Positions 24,874-33,222 of a DNA stretch of 37,607 nt are shown here, piece by piece (the stretch's first letter is position 1; every line of letters begins with the position of its first letter). Both the position numbers and the translations under genes were made by a program. The notes beneath the pieces were generated by a model that had not been told where the DNA came from, did no database searches, and saw only the letters and a list, made by a program, of their open reading frames with translations. Origin of the DNA: Sinorhizobium fredii USDA 205 (GTDB lineage Bacteria; Pseudomonadota; Alphaproteobacteria; Rhizobiales; Rhizobiaceae). Location of the stretch: contig NZ_AUTC01000166.1 in the NCBI RefSeq assembly GCF_001461695.1, positions 1 through 37,607 of the forward strand, given 5' to 3'.

Positions 24874-25614
24874 GTGGCGGTTCTCGAACTCGCCAATATT
24901 TCCAAGCATTTCGGCGCCATCCAGGCGGTCAACGACGTTTCGTTCACGCTTCAGGCGGGCGAGGTCGTCGGTCTTATGGGCGACAACGGCGCCGGCAAAT
25001 CCACCATCGTCAAGATGATCGCCGGAAATTATCGGCCGAGCCACGGTACCATGCGCATGAATGGTGCCGAACTCGTCATGCACCGCCCTGTCGAAGCCCG
25101 CCAGCACGGCATCGAGATCGTCTATCAGGACCTGGCGCTCTGCGATAATCTCAGCGCGGCGGCGAACGTCTTCCTCGGGCGCGAATTGCGGCGCGGCGTC
25201 GGTCCGCTGCGCATTCTCGATTACAAGTCGATGTACCGACGCGCCGGAGAGATCTTCAAGGAGTTGAAGTCCGAAACCCGGCCGCGCGACCTCGTCAAGC
25301 AGATGTCGGGCGGGCAGCGGCAAGCCGTGGCGATCGCGCGCACCATGCTTTCGGAAGCGAAGATCGTGCTGATGGACGAACCGACGGCGGCGATATCGGT
25401 CCGCCAGGTGGCTGAAGTGCTGAATCTCATCCGCCAGTTGCGTGACCGCGGCATCGCCGTCGTGCTGATCAGCCACCGCATGCCGGACGTCTTCGACGTT
25501 GCCGATCGTGTCATTGTCATGCGGCGCGGCCGAAAGGTCGCCGACAAGGCGATTGCGGCGAGTTCGCCGGAAGAGGTGACGGGCCTGATCACGGGTGCAA
25601 TCGAACAGGTATAG
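24874..25614 (+). CDS. ABC transporter ATPase, single-domain ribose/fructose type
   Basis: A 246-residue ATPase with one nucleotide-binding domain, like FrcA and unlike the double RbsA. It has Walker A GDNGAGKST (36-44), signature MSGGQRQ (143-149), Walker B IVLMDEPTAA (163-172) and the switch LISHRMPDVFDVADR. I start it at a GTG (24874) because GGGAGG lies five bases upstream; an earlier in-frame ATG (24730) would add 48 residues unlike the family. This leaves an unusually long leader of about 150 bases. It works with the permease that follows and the divergent binding protein. Confidence 0.85.
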   Translation: MAVLELANISKHFGAIQAVNDVSFTLQAGEVVGLMGDNGAGKSTIVKMIAGNYRPSHGTMRMNGAELVMHRPVEARQHGIEIVYQDLALCDNLSAAANVFLGRELRRGVGPLRILDYKSMYRRAGEIFKELKSETRPRDLVKQMSGGQRQAVAIARTMLSEAKIVLMDEPTAAISVRQVAEVLNLIRQLRDRGIAVVLISHRMPDVFDVADRVIVMRRGRKVADKAIAASSPEEVTGLITGAIEQV

Positions 25615-25641
25615 TCAGCGCAGGGAAAGCGAAGGTCGGTC

Positions 25642-26640
25642 ATGGCAATTACCTTGGATCGGGCGATCGGGCAGAGACAGCAGAGCTGGGTCACCTCGGT
25701 TCTGTCCAGCCAGACATTCTGGGTGCTGGTCGCCGTCATTCTGGCCTGCCTCTTCCTGTCGGTGGCGACGGATACCTTCGCGACACCGAAGAACCTCTAC
25801 AACATCACCCGCAATTTCACCTTCGTGGCGATTATCGCCCTCGGCATGACGCTGGTGATCATCACCGGCGGCATCGACCTGTCGGTCGGCTCGGTCCTGT
25901 GCCTCTGCAGCATGGTGCTCGCGGTGGTCATGAATGCCGGCTACAGCATCGAAATCGGGATTGCCGCGTCGGTCGGCACGGCCCTCCTCATCGGGGGTTT
26001 CAACGGCGTCATGATCGCCTATCTCGGCTTTCCACCCTTCGTCATCACACTCGGGATGCTGTCGATCGCGCGAAGTCTGGCGATGGTCGCCTCCAACAAC
26101 ACCGTCGTCTTCCAGTTCGGACCGGATCACGACATGCTGCTGGCGCTCGGTGGCGGGGCCTGGTTCTTCGGCATCGCCAATCCGGTGATCTACATGATCG
26201 TGCTGGCGCTCCTCACCGGCTTCGTGCTGCGCTGGACGAAATTCGGCCGCTACGTCTTCGCGATCGGCGGCAACGAGCACGCCGCGACGCTGACCGGCGT
26301 TCCGGTCCGCCGGATCAAGGTGACGGTCTACATGATTTCCGCGCTTTCGGCGGGCGTTGCCGGCATCATCCAGACCGGCTGGCTCGGCGCCGTCACCACC
26401 AATATCGGCGCCGGCATGGAGCTTCAGGTCATCGCCGCGGCGGTCATCGGCGGCGCCAACCTGGCGGGTGGGCTCGGCACCGCTTCGGGCGCCTTGATCG
26501 GTGCGGCGCTGATCGAGGTGATCCGCAACAGTCTCGGCCTGCTCGGCATCAACGCCTTCTGGCAGGGAACGTTCATCGGCGGGGCGACGGTGCTCGCCGT
26601 GCTGTTCGATCGCATCCGCAGTTTCCGCCAGAGCGAATAG
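25642..26640 (+). CDS. ABC transporter permease, ribose type (RbsC-like)
   Basis: A 332-residue inner-membrane permease with about eight to ten hydrophobic segments. The diagnostic ITGGIDLSVGS motif is near residue 75, with FGRYVFAIGGNEHAATLTGVPV and VIGGANLAGGLGTASGALIGA later, all typical of the RbsC/FrcC group. It lies 27 bases after the ATPase gene and converges on the S41-type protease gene. Confidence 0.88.
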   Translation: MAITLDRAIGQRQQSWVTSVLSSQTFWVLVAVILACLFLSVATDTFATPKNLYNITRNFTFVAIIALGMTLVIITGGIDLSVGSVLCLCSMVLAVVMNAGYSIEIGIAASVGTALLIGGFNGVMIAYLGFPPFVITLGMLSIARSLAMVASNNTVVFQFGPDHDMLLALGGGAWFFGIANPVIYMIVLALLTGFVLRWTKFGRYVFAIGGNEHAATLTGVPVRRIKVTVYMISALSAGVAGIIQTGWLGAVTTNIGAGMELQVIAAAVIGGANLAGGLGTASGALIGAALIEVIRNSLGLLGINAFWQGTFIGGATVLAVLFDRIRSFRQSE

Positions 26641-26667
26641 GGGGCCGCTGACGGGTGGCAGAGCCCT

Positions 26668-27915
26668 TCAGCCCTTGGCGAGAATGCGCTGCATCTCCTC
26701 CATTGCGGCGTCGAGTTGCGGGTCGCGCCCCGCCGCATAGGGCAGGCTGAAGGCTACGGCTATGTCGGGTTCGACGCCACGGCCTTCCAAACGAAGACCG
26801 TCGTCGATGACCGCATCGGAGACAGCCACTTCCAGCAGGCTGTCATCGGGAAGAAGAAAGGCCCGTCCGGCGAGCAAGGCACCGGCCGTACGGGAGCCGA
26901 CAAGCGGTATGCCATTCACCTTCAGGGCGTGGGCGAAGAGCTCGAGGCCGCTTCTCGATCCTTCATCGATGATCGCCACGACCGGCCGGCGCCAGCGCAC
27001 GGTCCCGAGCATGTCCTTGCCGTCCCGCGAGATCAGCCGGAATGTCGGTACCCCGCCGACAAAGAGGTCCGCGGCGTCCGGTGGCCCCCCGCCCCAACGG
27101 CCGCGCAGGTCGACGATGACGCCGTCAGCGTCCTTGAGGCGGCCGCTGGCGAGCTCACGGGCGACGATGTTGAGGCCGTCGCGGGTGGAGAGGGTCCAGA
27201 GCCGCAGATAGCCGATGCGCCGGCCCTCCCGTTCGGTGACCGCAATGCTGCTCTCTATCGCCTTCTCGAATGTGCGCAGCGGCTGCAGACGCTCGACGGC
27301 GATCGTGACAGTGAGGGGTCGCGCCTCCCGATGCCGGCGCAGCCGGACGTCGACGGTGCGCCCGACCTTGTCTTCGAACGATGCGATCTCCCGGTACGGC
27401 AGACCGTCCACGGAGAGGATCTCGTCGCCGACCCTTATGCCTGCCCGGTCGGCGGGCGCCCCGTCATAGACATCGCTGACGAAACGCAGTCCGTCTTCGA
27501 GGCGCGTGACCATGCCGATGCCGGCATAGCGAACCTCGCCGTCCGGCGGAAACAGGCGTTTGATATCGTTGCGGATGGCAAAACGGAATATGTCGGCCAG
27601 TTCGTAATAGTCGATCGTGTCGGCGGTGAAGCGGCCGGTGTGCGATACGGCGAGACTGGCGAGGACGCTCTCGACCGCTGCGTCGACGCGATCTTCGGAG
27701 CTCTTGGCCGTCAGTGCGCCGCGCTCATCCGTCACTTGTCGGCGGACCGCAGCGCCGAACCGGTCGAGCGCCGATGCGTCATAGAAATTGTCGACGACCA
27801 GCTCGACGGCGCGATCGAACACGGAATGGCCAGAGCGGGGCAGATCCAGAGCGAAGCCCTGACCGGGCACCAGCAGGAGCAGGAGCGCGAAGGGCAGGGA
27901 GCCGAACGTTTTCAT
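26668..27915 (-). CDS. S41-family (tail-specific type) peptidase with PDZ domain
   Basis: A 415-residue exported protein with a signal peptide of about 22 residues. A PDZ domain covers about 127-205 (GIGMVTR, GAPADRAGIRVGDEILSVDG) and the S41 domain about 215-390. The nucleophile position is Ser322 (in GSRSGLELFA), which aligns with the catalytic Ser of Tsp/CtpA. The lysine expected about 24-25 residues later, in TxGK, is replaced: the protein reads SRTAGALLAG, so Ala346 sits at the usual Lys. Either it uses another base or it is inactive. Related S41 proteins with TAG in place of TFGK exist. It would act in the periplasm. Confidence 0.82.
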   Translation of the reverse strand: MKTFGSLPFALLLLLVPGQGFALDLPRSGHSVFDRAVELVVDNFYDASALDRFGAAVRRQVTDERGALTAKSSEDRVDAAVESVLASLAVSHTGRFTADTIDYYELADIFRFAIRNDIKRLFPPDGEVRYAGIGMVTRLEDGLRFVSDVYDGAPADRAGIRVGDEILSVDGLPYREIASFEDKVGRTVDVRLRRHREARPLTVTIAVERLQPLRTFEKAIESSIAVTEREGRRIGYLRLWTLSTRDGLNIVARELASGRLKDADGVIVDLRGRWGGGPPDAADLFVGGVPTFRLISRDGKDMLGTVRWRRPVVAIIDEGSRSGLELFAHALKVNGIPLVGSRTAGALLAGRAFLLPDDSLLEVAVSDAVIDDGLRLEGRGVEPDIAVAFSLPYAAGRDPQLDAAMEEMQRILAKG

Positions 27916-28052
27916 CGTTGCGGAGCCTTGTTTCTGTCAATGGCCAACTGTATCCGCAAAGCTGCAGCCGGATCGAGGCTCCCCTCAACAACATTCCGTG
28001 AAGGGGCGCGTCCCGGTCGTTCCGTCCTCTTCTCGGAAGACGCCGTTCTTGT

Positions 28053-29180
28053 TCAGCTTCGGCTTTCGGGGTTGCGATGCCGCAAATGCCCGAAACGAAA
28101 GCGGCCGGCCGCGGCCGCGCGCACCATCATCATTTCTCCGATGGTCTCATGGGTCATCAGGCCGACCAGGCGGTCCGTGCTGTCCACGACCGCGATCGCA
28201 GGGGAATTCGCCTCCTGCATGAGCCTGAGGCTTTCGTCGAGGCGTTTGCGATGGTGGATCCTTGGCACGTCGCGACGCATCACCTGGACGATGGGCGCTG
28301 CTGCGCCCTTCTCCTTCAGGGTTCGGATCATGTCGTCCCGCGTGAGCAGGCCCTCGAAATGGCCGAAGGCATCCACGACCGGAAACTCGCGCTGCGTCGT
28401 GGCAAGCAGGGCTTCGATAGCCTCGTCGATGCTCGCCGTGCGGTCGAGCGTGGCGAATTCGGTAATCATCACGTCGCTCACGAGAATACTGCCGGAGACC
28501 TCGCGGATTTGGGCGTTCTGCGCTTCCGCGGTCGCTGCCAGATAGACGAAGATTGCGATGAAGATCAGCAACGGATTGTAGAACAGGCCAACGAAGCCGA
28601 AGACGAAGGCCAGGCCCTGGCCGATCATTGCAGCGATCTGGGTGGCGCGCGGCCAGCTCAAGCGCGAGGCCAGCGCGGCCCGCAAGACGCGGCCGCCGTC
28701 CATGGGAAAGGCCGGGATCATGTTGAAAAGCACCAGAAAGACATTCACCCCGGCCAGCCGCGCCAGAAAGCTCATATGCGGGTCCTCGATCCCGGCGATC
28801 TGTTCGAGACCGACGGAGGTCCTGAGCACAACAATGATGACGCCGGCGATCGCCACGTTGACAAGCGGTCCGGCGATCGCGATCACGAATTCCGCCCCCG
28901 GTTCTTCCGGCATTCGCTCGAGCCGTGCGACGCCGCCAATCGGGAGAAGCGTGATATCCGGCGTCTTGATGCCGAAATGGCGCGCCGCGGCGATATGGCC
29001 GAATTCGTGCAGGACCACGCAGCCGAAGACCGCCAGGACGAATGCGACGCCTTCAAGGGCGGCCGGCGTGCCGCCGATCCTATAGTGCATCAGCCAGATC
29101 CAGACGAGCAGCAGCGCGAAGGTCACGTGCACGCGAAGCGCCGTGCCGGCAATCGTTCCAATCCTGAAAGACCAAGCCAT
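28053..29180 (-). CDS. M50 site-2 protease with two CBS domains
   Basis: A 375-residue integral membrane metalloprotease. The zinc motif HEFGH is at residues 58-62 and the second metal ligand is Asp161 in PAFPMDGGRVLRA, with about six membrane segments over residues 10-215. Two CBS domains follow (about 234-290 and 297-355), which in this group bind adenine nucleotides. I chose the ATG at 29180 (MAWSFRIGT), the usual start style of this family. It cleaves membrane-embedded substrates such as anti-sigma factors; the substrate here is unknown. It lies 137 bases upstream of the S41 gene on the same strand. Confidence 0.87.
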   Translation of the reverse strand: MAWSFRIGTIAGTALRVHVTFALLLVWIWLMHYRIGGTPAALEGVAFVLAVFGCVVLHEFGHIAAARHFGIKTPDITLLPIGGVARLERMPEEPGAEFVIAIAGPLVNVAIAGVIIVVLRTSVGLEQIAGIEDPHMSFLARLAGVNVFLVLFNMIPAFPMDGGRVLRAALASRLSWPRATQIAAMIGQGLAFVFGFVGLFYNPLLIFIAIFVYLAATAEAQNAQIREVSGSILVSDVMITEFATLDRTASIDEAIEALLATTQREFPVVDAFGHFEGLLTRDDMIRTLKEKGAAAPIVQVMRRDVPRIHHRKRLDESLRLMQEANSPAIAVVDSTDRLVGLMTHETIGEMMMVRAAAAGRFRFGHLRHRNPESRS

Positions 29181-29419
29181 ATTCGCGATACGCTCCTGCC
29201 GTGCCGTCGTTTCACAGGCGCTCTCGGCAAAAATCTGCCAGGATCGAGTGTACGCTGCCGACGTCGGCTTTGACATCCACCTCGATGGGCGCGGTTGACG
29301 CGGCCGGCGGCACAGCGAGGACATCCGCACAATTAAAGGCCAGGGGAGCGTTCCGTTACGGCTTCAGGCGCGCTTGCCGCTTGAACATCTTCGGCAGGCT
29401 TCGTGTCTTGCTGCAGCTC

Positions 29420-29722
29420 TCAATAGGCTCTCGCCGGTACAAACAGACAGATCGTTCTTCCATGGTCCTGGCCCGCCGCCGAGCACCAATGATATTCGCC
29501 GTCTGGCGAGATGCGCACCCTTCTGTCGGAATAGGGGAGGACCTCGCCGGTCGCGTTGATGATGTAGCCTTGTGGGCGTTCGCTTATCGCCGTCTGGTTG
29601 ACGTGCCGGCAGTCGAAATTCGAGCAGCAAGAGTTCGGATATTTCCAGCCGCTCGGTGCGTCATGGGCGTAAGCAAAGGTGTTTATCGACAATCCGACCA
29701 GCAAAAAGAAATATCCGCGCAT
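29420..29722 (-). CDS. Small exported cysteine-containing protein
   Basis: A 100-residue protein with a signal peptide (about residues 1-19, ending AYA-H). The mature start is HDAPSGWKYPNSCCSNFDC, with further cysteines in HWCSAAG and TICLFVPA. An AGGAGGAG site precedes the ATG, so it is a well-supported gene. The GWxYP-x-CCS-x-DC style recurs in small uncharacterised exported proteins of Rhizobiales as I recall; function is unknown. The cysteines (five) could bind metal or form disulfides. Confidence 0.78.
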   Translation of the reverse strand: MRGYFFLLVGLSINTFAYAHDAPSGWKYPNSCCSNFDCRHVNQTAISERPQGYIINATGEVLPYSDRRVRISPDGEYHWCSAAGQDHGRTICLFVPARAY

Positions 29723-30040
29723 TGCGATCTCCTCCTACAACGGAAGTCGAAAGACAAGACACTACATTCGAAATCCGATCTAACGGTTTGAATCGAATTA
29801 CTTTCTCGATTTCGATCAAAGAACGCGAAACATTGTGATCGACAAGCAATGATCGCCAGTTCTCCAACGCAAGACATAGTTCAGAACCGACAGCGTTCAT
29901 TGATGCTTACAAGCGGCGGGATCATCCAAAACGATCCACATCAGCCGGCGTTACAGTTCAAATCGGGCGAATTCACGTCCTGCCGGCTGTAGATAAGCCG
30001 AACAACTACCTATGATTGTTCTTGAATCGCTCATGGCTAC
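29723..30040. other. Intergenic stretch without recognisable gene
   Basis: About 318 bases, slightly AT-richer than neighbouring genes, separate the small exported protein gene from the LacI gene end. The only structures seen are an inverted repeat CAGCCGGC (29942-29949) / GCCGGCTG (29982-29989) with a 32-base loop and a small GGATC/GATCC hairpin near 29920-29940. It presumably holds the promoter of the small protein gene on the - strand. Confidence 0.5.
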
Positions 30041-31078
30041 TCAGGACTGATGGATGTGAAGAGCATCGCTCGCGCCTTCGACGAGCTCCATCGGCCAGAG
30101 CGTGTTCGCGGTCGCATGCGGATAATGATGCTTGAAGGCCGGCATGGTCGCGAGCAGCGTTTCGGCCAAGGCAACGCCGAGATCGCGCAGCGACAGGCGG
30201 AAGCAGGTGAGCGACGGCGAGAGGAACTGGGCGTGTGGACTGTAGCGCCCGATGACGGCGATGTCGCGCCCGGGCTTGACGCCTGCCTCGGAAAGCGCCC
30301 GGTAAAAGCCGATCGCGATCGTTTCGTTGATCAGCACGATGGCGGTCGGCCGGTCGTCCAGCGCGAGGAGGTCTCGGCCGATCTGATATCCGCCCGCCTC
30401 GTTGGGAGTGGACCGAAAGACCAGGTCCTCATCGAGAGCGAGACCGTGCGCAGCCAGCGCCTCGCGGCAGCGTTCGACAAATACGTAGCCGAGGTTGACG
30501 TCGTCGTGCGGCCGCGTGACGGCGATGCGGCGATGCCCGTGGGCGACGAGCCGGTCGATGGACGCCTGCGCCATGCCCTCGAAATCGAGGTCGAGCCAGG
30601 GTTGGCCGGCATCCGTCAGGGTTCTGCCCAGGGTGACGAAGGGAATATTGCGCTCGGACAGGAGTTCGACGCGCGGATCGTGGCGTTGCGTTGCCGACAG
30701 GATCACGCCGTCGGCAAAGCCGCGGGCCACCACGCGGCGCAGATAGTCGCCCGGGTCCTCCTGCGATGAGCAGAGCAGGGCGACGAGATCGAGCTTGTGC
30801 CTGGCGAAAACCGCCTGCACGCCGTCGAAGACGCTCATGAAGAACGTGTCGCCCTGACCGGTGATCTCCGTTCCGGTCTGCATCATGAAGCCGATGATGT
30901 TCGTCGTGCCCTGGCGCAGGCTTCGCCCGGACTGGTTCGGCACATAACCAAGTTCCTTGGCGGCCGCCAGCACCCGCCTGCGCGTTTCCTCGTTCACATC
31001 GGGGCGGCCGTTCAGCGCCCGGGAGACCGTTCCGATCGATATATCGAGATGCTGCGCAAGACGCCGAATGCCCTTCAT
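30041..31078 (-). CDS. LacI-family transcriptional regulator
   Basis: A 345-residue repressor. The N-terminal LacI HTH and hinge (residues 1-58) show IRRLAQHLDISIGTVSRALNG and RRVLAAAKELGYVPNQSGRSLR, followed by a sugar-binding periplasmic-like domain. I chose the ATG at 31078, where the family normally starts (MKGIRRLAQH); AGGAGG lies about 12 bases upstream. The long in-frame extension upstream has no family similarity. It is divergent from the sugar catabolic operon at 31213, and a perfect operator lies between them, so it most likely represses both itself and the operon until the imported sugar or a phosphate ester binds. Confidence 0.9.
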   Translation of the reverse strand: MKGIRRLAQHLDISIGTVSRALNGRPDVNEETRRRVLAAAKELGYVPNQSGRSLRQGTTNIIGFMMQTGTEITGQGDTFFMSVFDGVQAVFARHKLDLVALLCSSQEDPGDYLRRVVARGFADGVILSATQRHDPRVELLSERNIPFVTLGRTLTDAGQPWLDLDFEGMAQASIDRLVAHGHRRIAVTRPHDDVNLGYVFVERCREALAAHGLALDEDLVFRSTPNEAGGYQIGRDLLALDDRPTAIVLINETIAIGFYRALSEAGVKPGRDIAVIGRYSPHAQFLSPSLTCFRLSLRDLGVALAETLLATMPAFKHHYPHATANTLWPMELVEGASDALHIHQS

Positions 31079-31125
31079 TTCGGAGTGTTTCCTCCTCTGT
31101 CCGCCCCGCCGGCTCTGATTCCCTA

Positions 31126-31171
31126 TTGACATGTTTCGGAAACTCCGCATAGTTCCGTAAACGTTTACGGA
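31126..31171 (+). promoter_or_regulatory. Promoter and LacI operator of the sugar operon
   Basis: A perfect -35 TTGACA (31126-31131) is followed 16 bases later by a -10-like CATAGT (31148-31153). Directly after is the perfect 18-base palindrome TCCGTAAACGTTTACGGA (31154-31171), with the central CG typical of LacI-family operators. A weaker half-site GTTTC-G-GAAAC is within the spacer (about 31133-31143). Binding at the palindrome would block transcription start. Confidence 0.75.
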
Positions 31172-31212
31172 CGCCAATACAAGGCGAAAACATAGGTTTC
31201 GGGAGGAGAATC

Positions 31213-32241
31213 GTGATCTTGCGCGCAGTTCTGTGCGGGTGCGGAGCTATGGCCACAGGCTGGGTGAAGGCGATCGCTGCCGACCCCGATCTTCGGTCGG
31301 CGATCCGGATCGTCGGCCTCGTCGACGTGAAGCCCGAGATCGCCGTCGCCCTCGCAACCGCGTTCGATCTCGAGGACGTCGTCATCGGCTCTGACCTCGA
31401 TGCCGTGCTCGCCCAAACGACCCCGGACATCCTTTTCGATATCGTCGTGCCGGCGGCACGTCGCGACGTGGTTGCCACCGGCTTCAGGCATGGCTGCCAC
31501 GTGCTCAGCGAGAAGCCGATGGCCGCTTCGCTCGATGCCGGCCGGGAGTTGATCCGCCTTGCCGATGAGGCGGGGAAGCTGCATGCGGTCGTGCAGAACC
31601 GTCGCTTCATCTCCGGCGTACGCCGCATCCGCCGTTTCGTGGAAGAGGGCGGACTCGGCGAACTCACCGGCATTCACTGCGACTTCTTCATTGGTGCCCA
31701 CTTCGGTGGATTTCGCGAAGAGATGGAGCACGTGCTGCTTCTCGACATGGCGATCCACACCTTCGATGCGGCCCGTTTCGTCGCCAACAAGAAGCCGCTT
31801 GCCGTCTACTGCCATGAGGAGAACCCGCGCGGCTCCTGGTATCGGCACGGCGCGGCCGCAACGGCGATCTTCGAGTTCTCGGATAACGTGACGTTCACCT
31901 ATCGCGGCTCCTGGTGCGCCGAGGGCGCCGACACGAGCTGGGAGAGCGCGTGGCGTATCACCGGGACGCAAGGCACCCTGCTTTGGGATGGCGCCGAAAG
32001 CTTCCGTGCCAATACGGTTGCGAGCGGCGAGGACTTGCTGCGCGAACCGGTGCCGCTCGAAATCCCGCAGCCCGCCGACCCGCGGCAAACTCACGGGCAC
32101 GCCAGCGTGATTGCCGATTTCATCGCGGCGATCCGCAGCGGCAAGAAGCCGGAGACGGCGAGCGACGACAATATCAACAGCCTTGCCATGGTGTTCGCGG
32201 CGATCGAGAGCGCCCGCACCCGGCAGCGCGTGACAATCTGA
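31213..32241 (+). CDS. Gfo/Idh/MocA-family oxidoreductase
   Basis: A 342-residue NAD(P)-dependent dehydrogenase. The cofactor motif LCGCGAMATGW is at residues 7-17, the EKPMA motif at 100-104, and the C-terminal alpha/beta domain carries the LLDMAIHTFDAARF segment containing the likely active-site Asp and His. It starts at a GTG with GGGAGGAG upstream. Enzymes of this family oxidise hydroxyls of sugars or cyclitols such as glucose, myo-inositol or 1,5-anhydro sugars. First gene of the LacI-controlled operon, followed by an isomerase-like gene and a sugar importer. Confidence 0.88.
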   Translation: MILRAVLCGCGAMATGWVKAIAADPDLRSAIRIVGLVDVKPEIAVALATAFDLEDVVIGSDLDAVLAQTTPDILFDIVVPAARRDVVATGFRHGCHVLSEKPMAASLDAGRELIRLADEAGKLHAVVQNRRFISGVRRIRRFVEEGGLGELTGIHCDFFIGAHFGGFREEMEHVLLLDMAIHTFDAARFVANKKPLAVYCHEENPRGSWYRHGAAATAIFEFSDNVTFTYRGSWCAEGADTSWESAWRITGTQGTLLWDGAESFRANTVASGEDLLREPVPLEIPQPADPRQTHGHASVIADFIAAIRSGKKPETASDDNINSLAMVFAAIESARTRQRVTI

Positions 32242-32253
32242 ACGAGGCAACCG

Positions 32254-33155
32254 ATGAGCAATCCAGCCAAGTCCATCCGCATCGGCACCATGGTGAGCGC
32301 CACCAAGGGCGGGGCGGCGCAACGCATGGCCGAGATCGCCGACTTCGGCTTCGAAAGCTTCGAGCCCTTCTTCTGGCAGACTACCAACGGGCAGAACCTC
32401 GCCGATCTCGGCAAGCGTTGCCGCGAGGCGATCGGCGATCGCGACGTCACCATCTCGACGCTCGGCATGTTCGGCAATCCGCTCGAGGAGACCGATATCG
32501 ACCTGCAGACGCTGCAGGGCTGGAAGGACTGCATCGATAATGCCCACCATTTCGGCGCGACCTGTGTAGCGGGCTTTACCGGCCGGATCCGTAACCGGCC
32601 GCTCACCGACAGCCTGCCGCGCTACCGGAAGGTCTGGCGGGAGCTCGCCGCTCGCGCCGCCGACAAGGGCGTCAAGATCGCCTTCGAGAACTGCGCCATG
32701 GACGGCAACTGGGCGACAGGCGATTGGAACATCGCCCACAATCCCGATGCCTGGGAAATATCTTCAACGAGACGCCGGACGACCACATCGGGCTCGAATG
32801 GGAACCCTGTCACCAGATGGTCTATCTCATCGAGCCGCTGCCGCAAATCCGCAAATGGGCGCACAAGATTTTCCATGTGCACGGCAAGGACGCGACAATC
32901 CGCTGGGACGTCATCCGTGAGCACGGCATCTTCGGCAAGGAGAAGTTCGTCTTCATGCGTACGCCGGGTTTCGGCGACAGCAACTGGACCGACATCATCT
33001 CCGAGCTGAGGCTGGCCGGCTGGTCCGGCGCGATCGACATCGAAGGCTGGCACGACCCGGTCTATCGCGACGCGATGGAAATGACCGGCCAGGTGCATGC
33101 GCTCAACCACCTGAAGACCTGCCGGGGAGGTGACTTCGTCGTCGACCCTGCTTGA
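32254..33155 (+). pseudogene. Sugar phosphate isomerase/epimerase-like gene with one-base deletion
   Basis: The first part (from the ATG at 32254) encodes an AP-endonuclease-2/xylose-isomerase-like TIM barrel: FGFESFEPFFWQT, GATCVAGFTGR, KGVKIAFENC. The frame is lost near 32758-32761, where the codons change from NPDAWE to nonsense; the matching sequence IFNETPDDHIGLEWEPCHQ, then IFHVHGKDA and AIDIEGWHD, continues in the frame two bases on until 33155. A single missing base restores a protein of about 300 residues with its metal-binding Glu and His segments. It is either a recent pseudogene or a sequencing error. In the intact operon it would isomerise or epimerise a keto-sugar made by the preceding dehydrogenase. 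Confidence 0.85.
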
Positions 33156-33222
33156 GACGAGACATGCCTGACGGCCTGCGTGGAGGATGCAGGCCGCGGG
33201 AGAACCATGAGAGGAGGAGTCC

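Noticed and set aside
26716..28545. 609-codon open frame on the + strand
   Set aside because: Antisense to the S41 and M50 protease genes, which have catalytic or metal motifs and signal or membrane segments.
28077..29273. 398-codon open frame on the + strand
   Set aside because: Antisense to the M50 protease gene; Asp/His/Arg-rich composition typical of a mirror frame.
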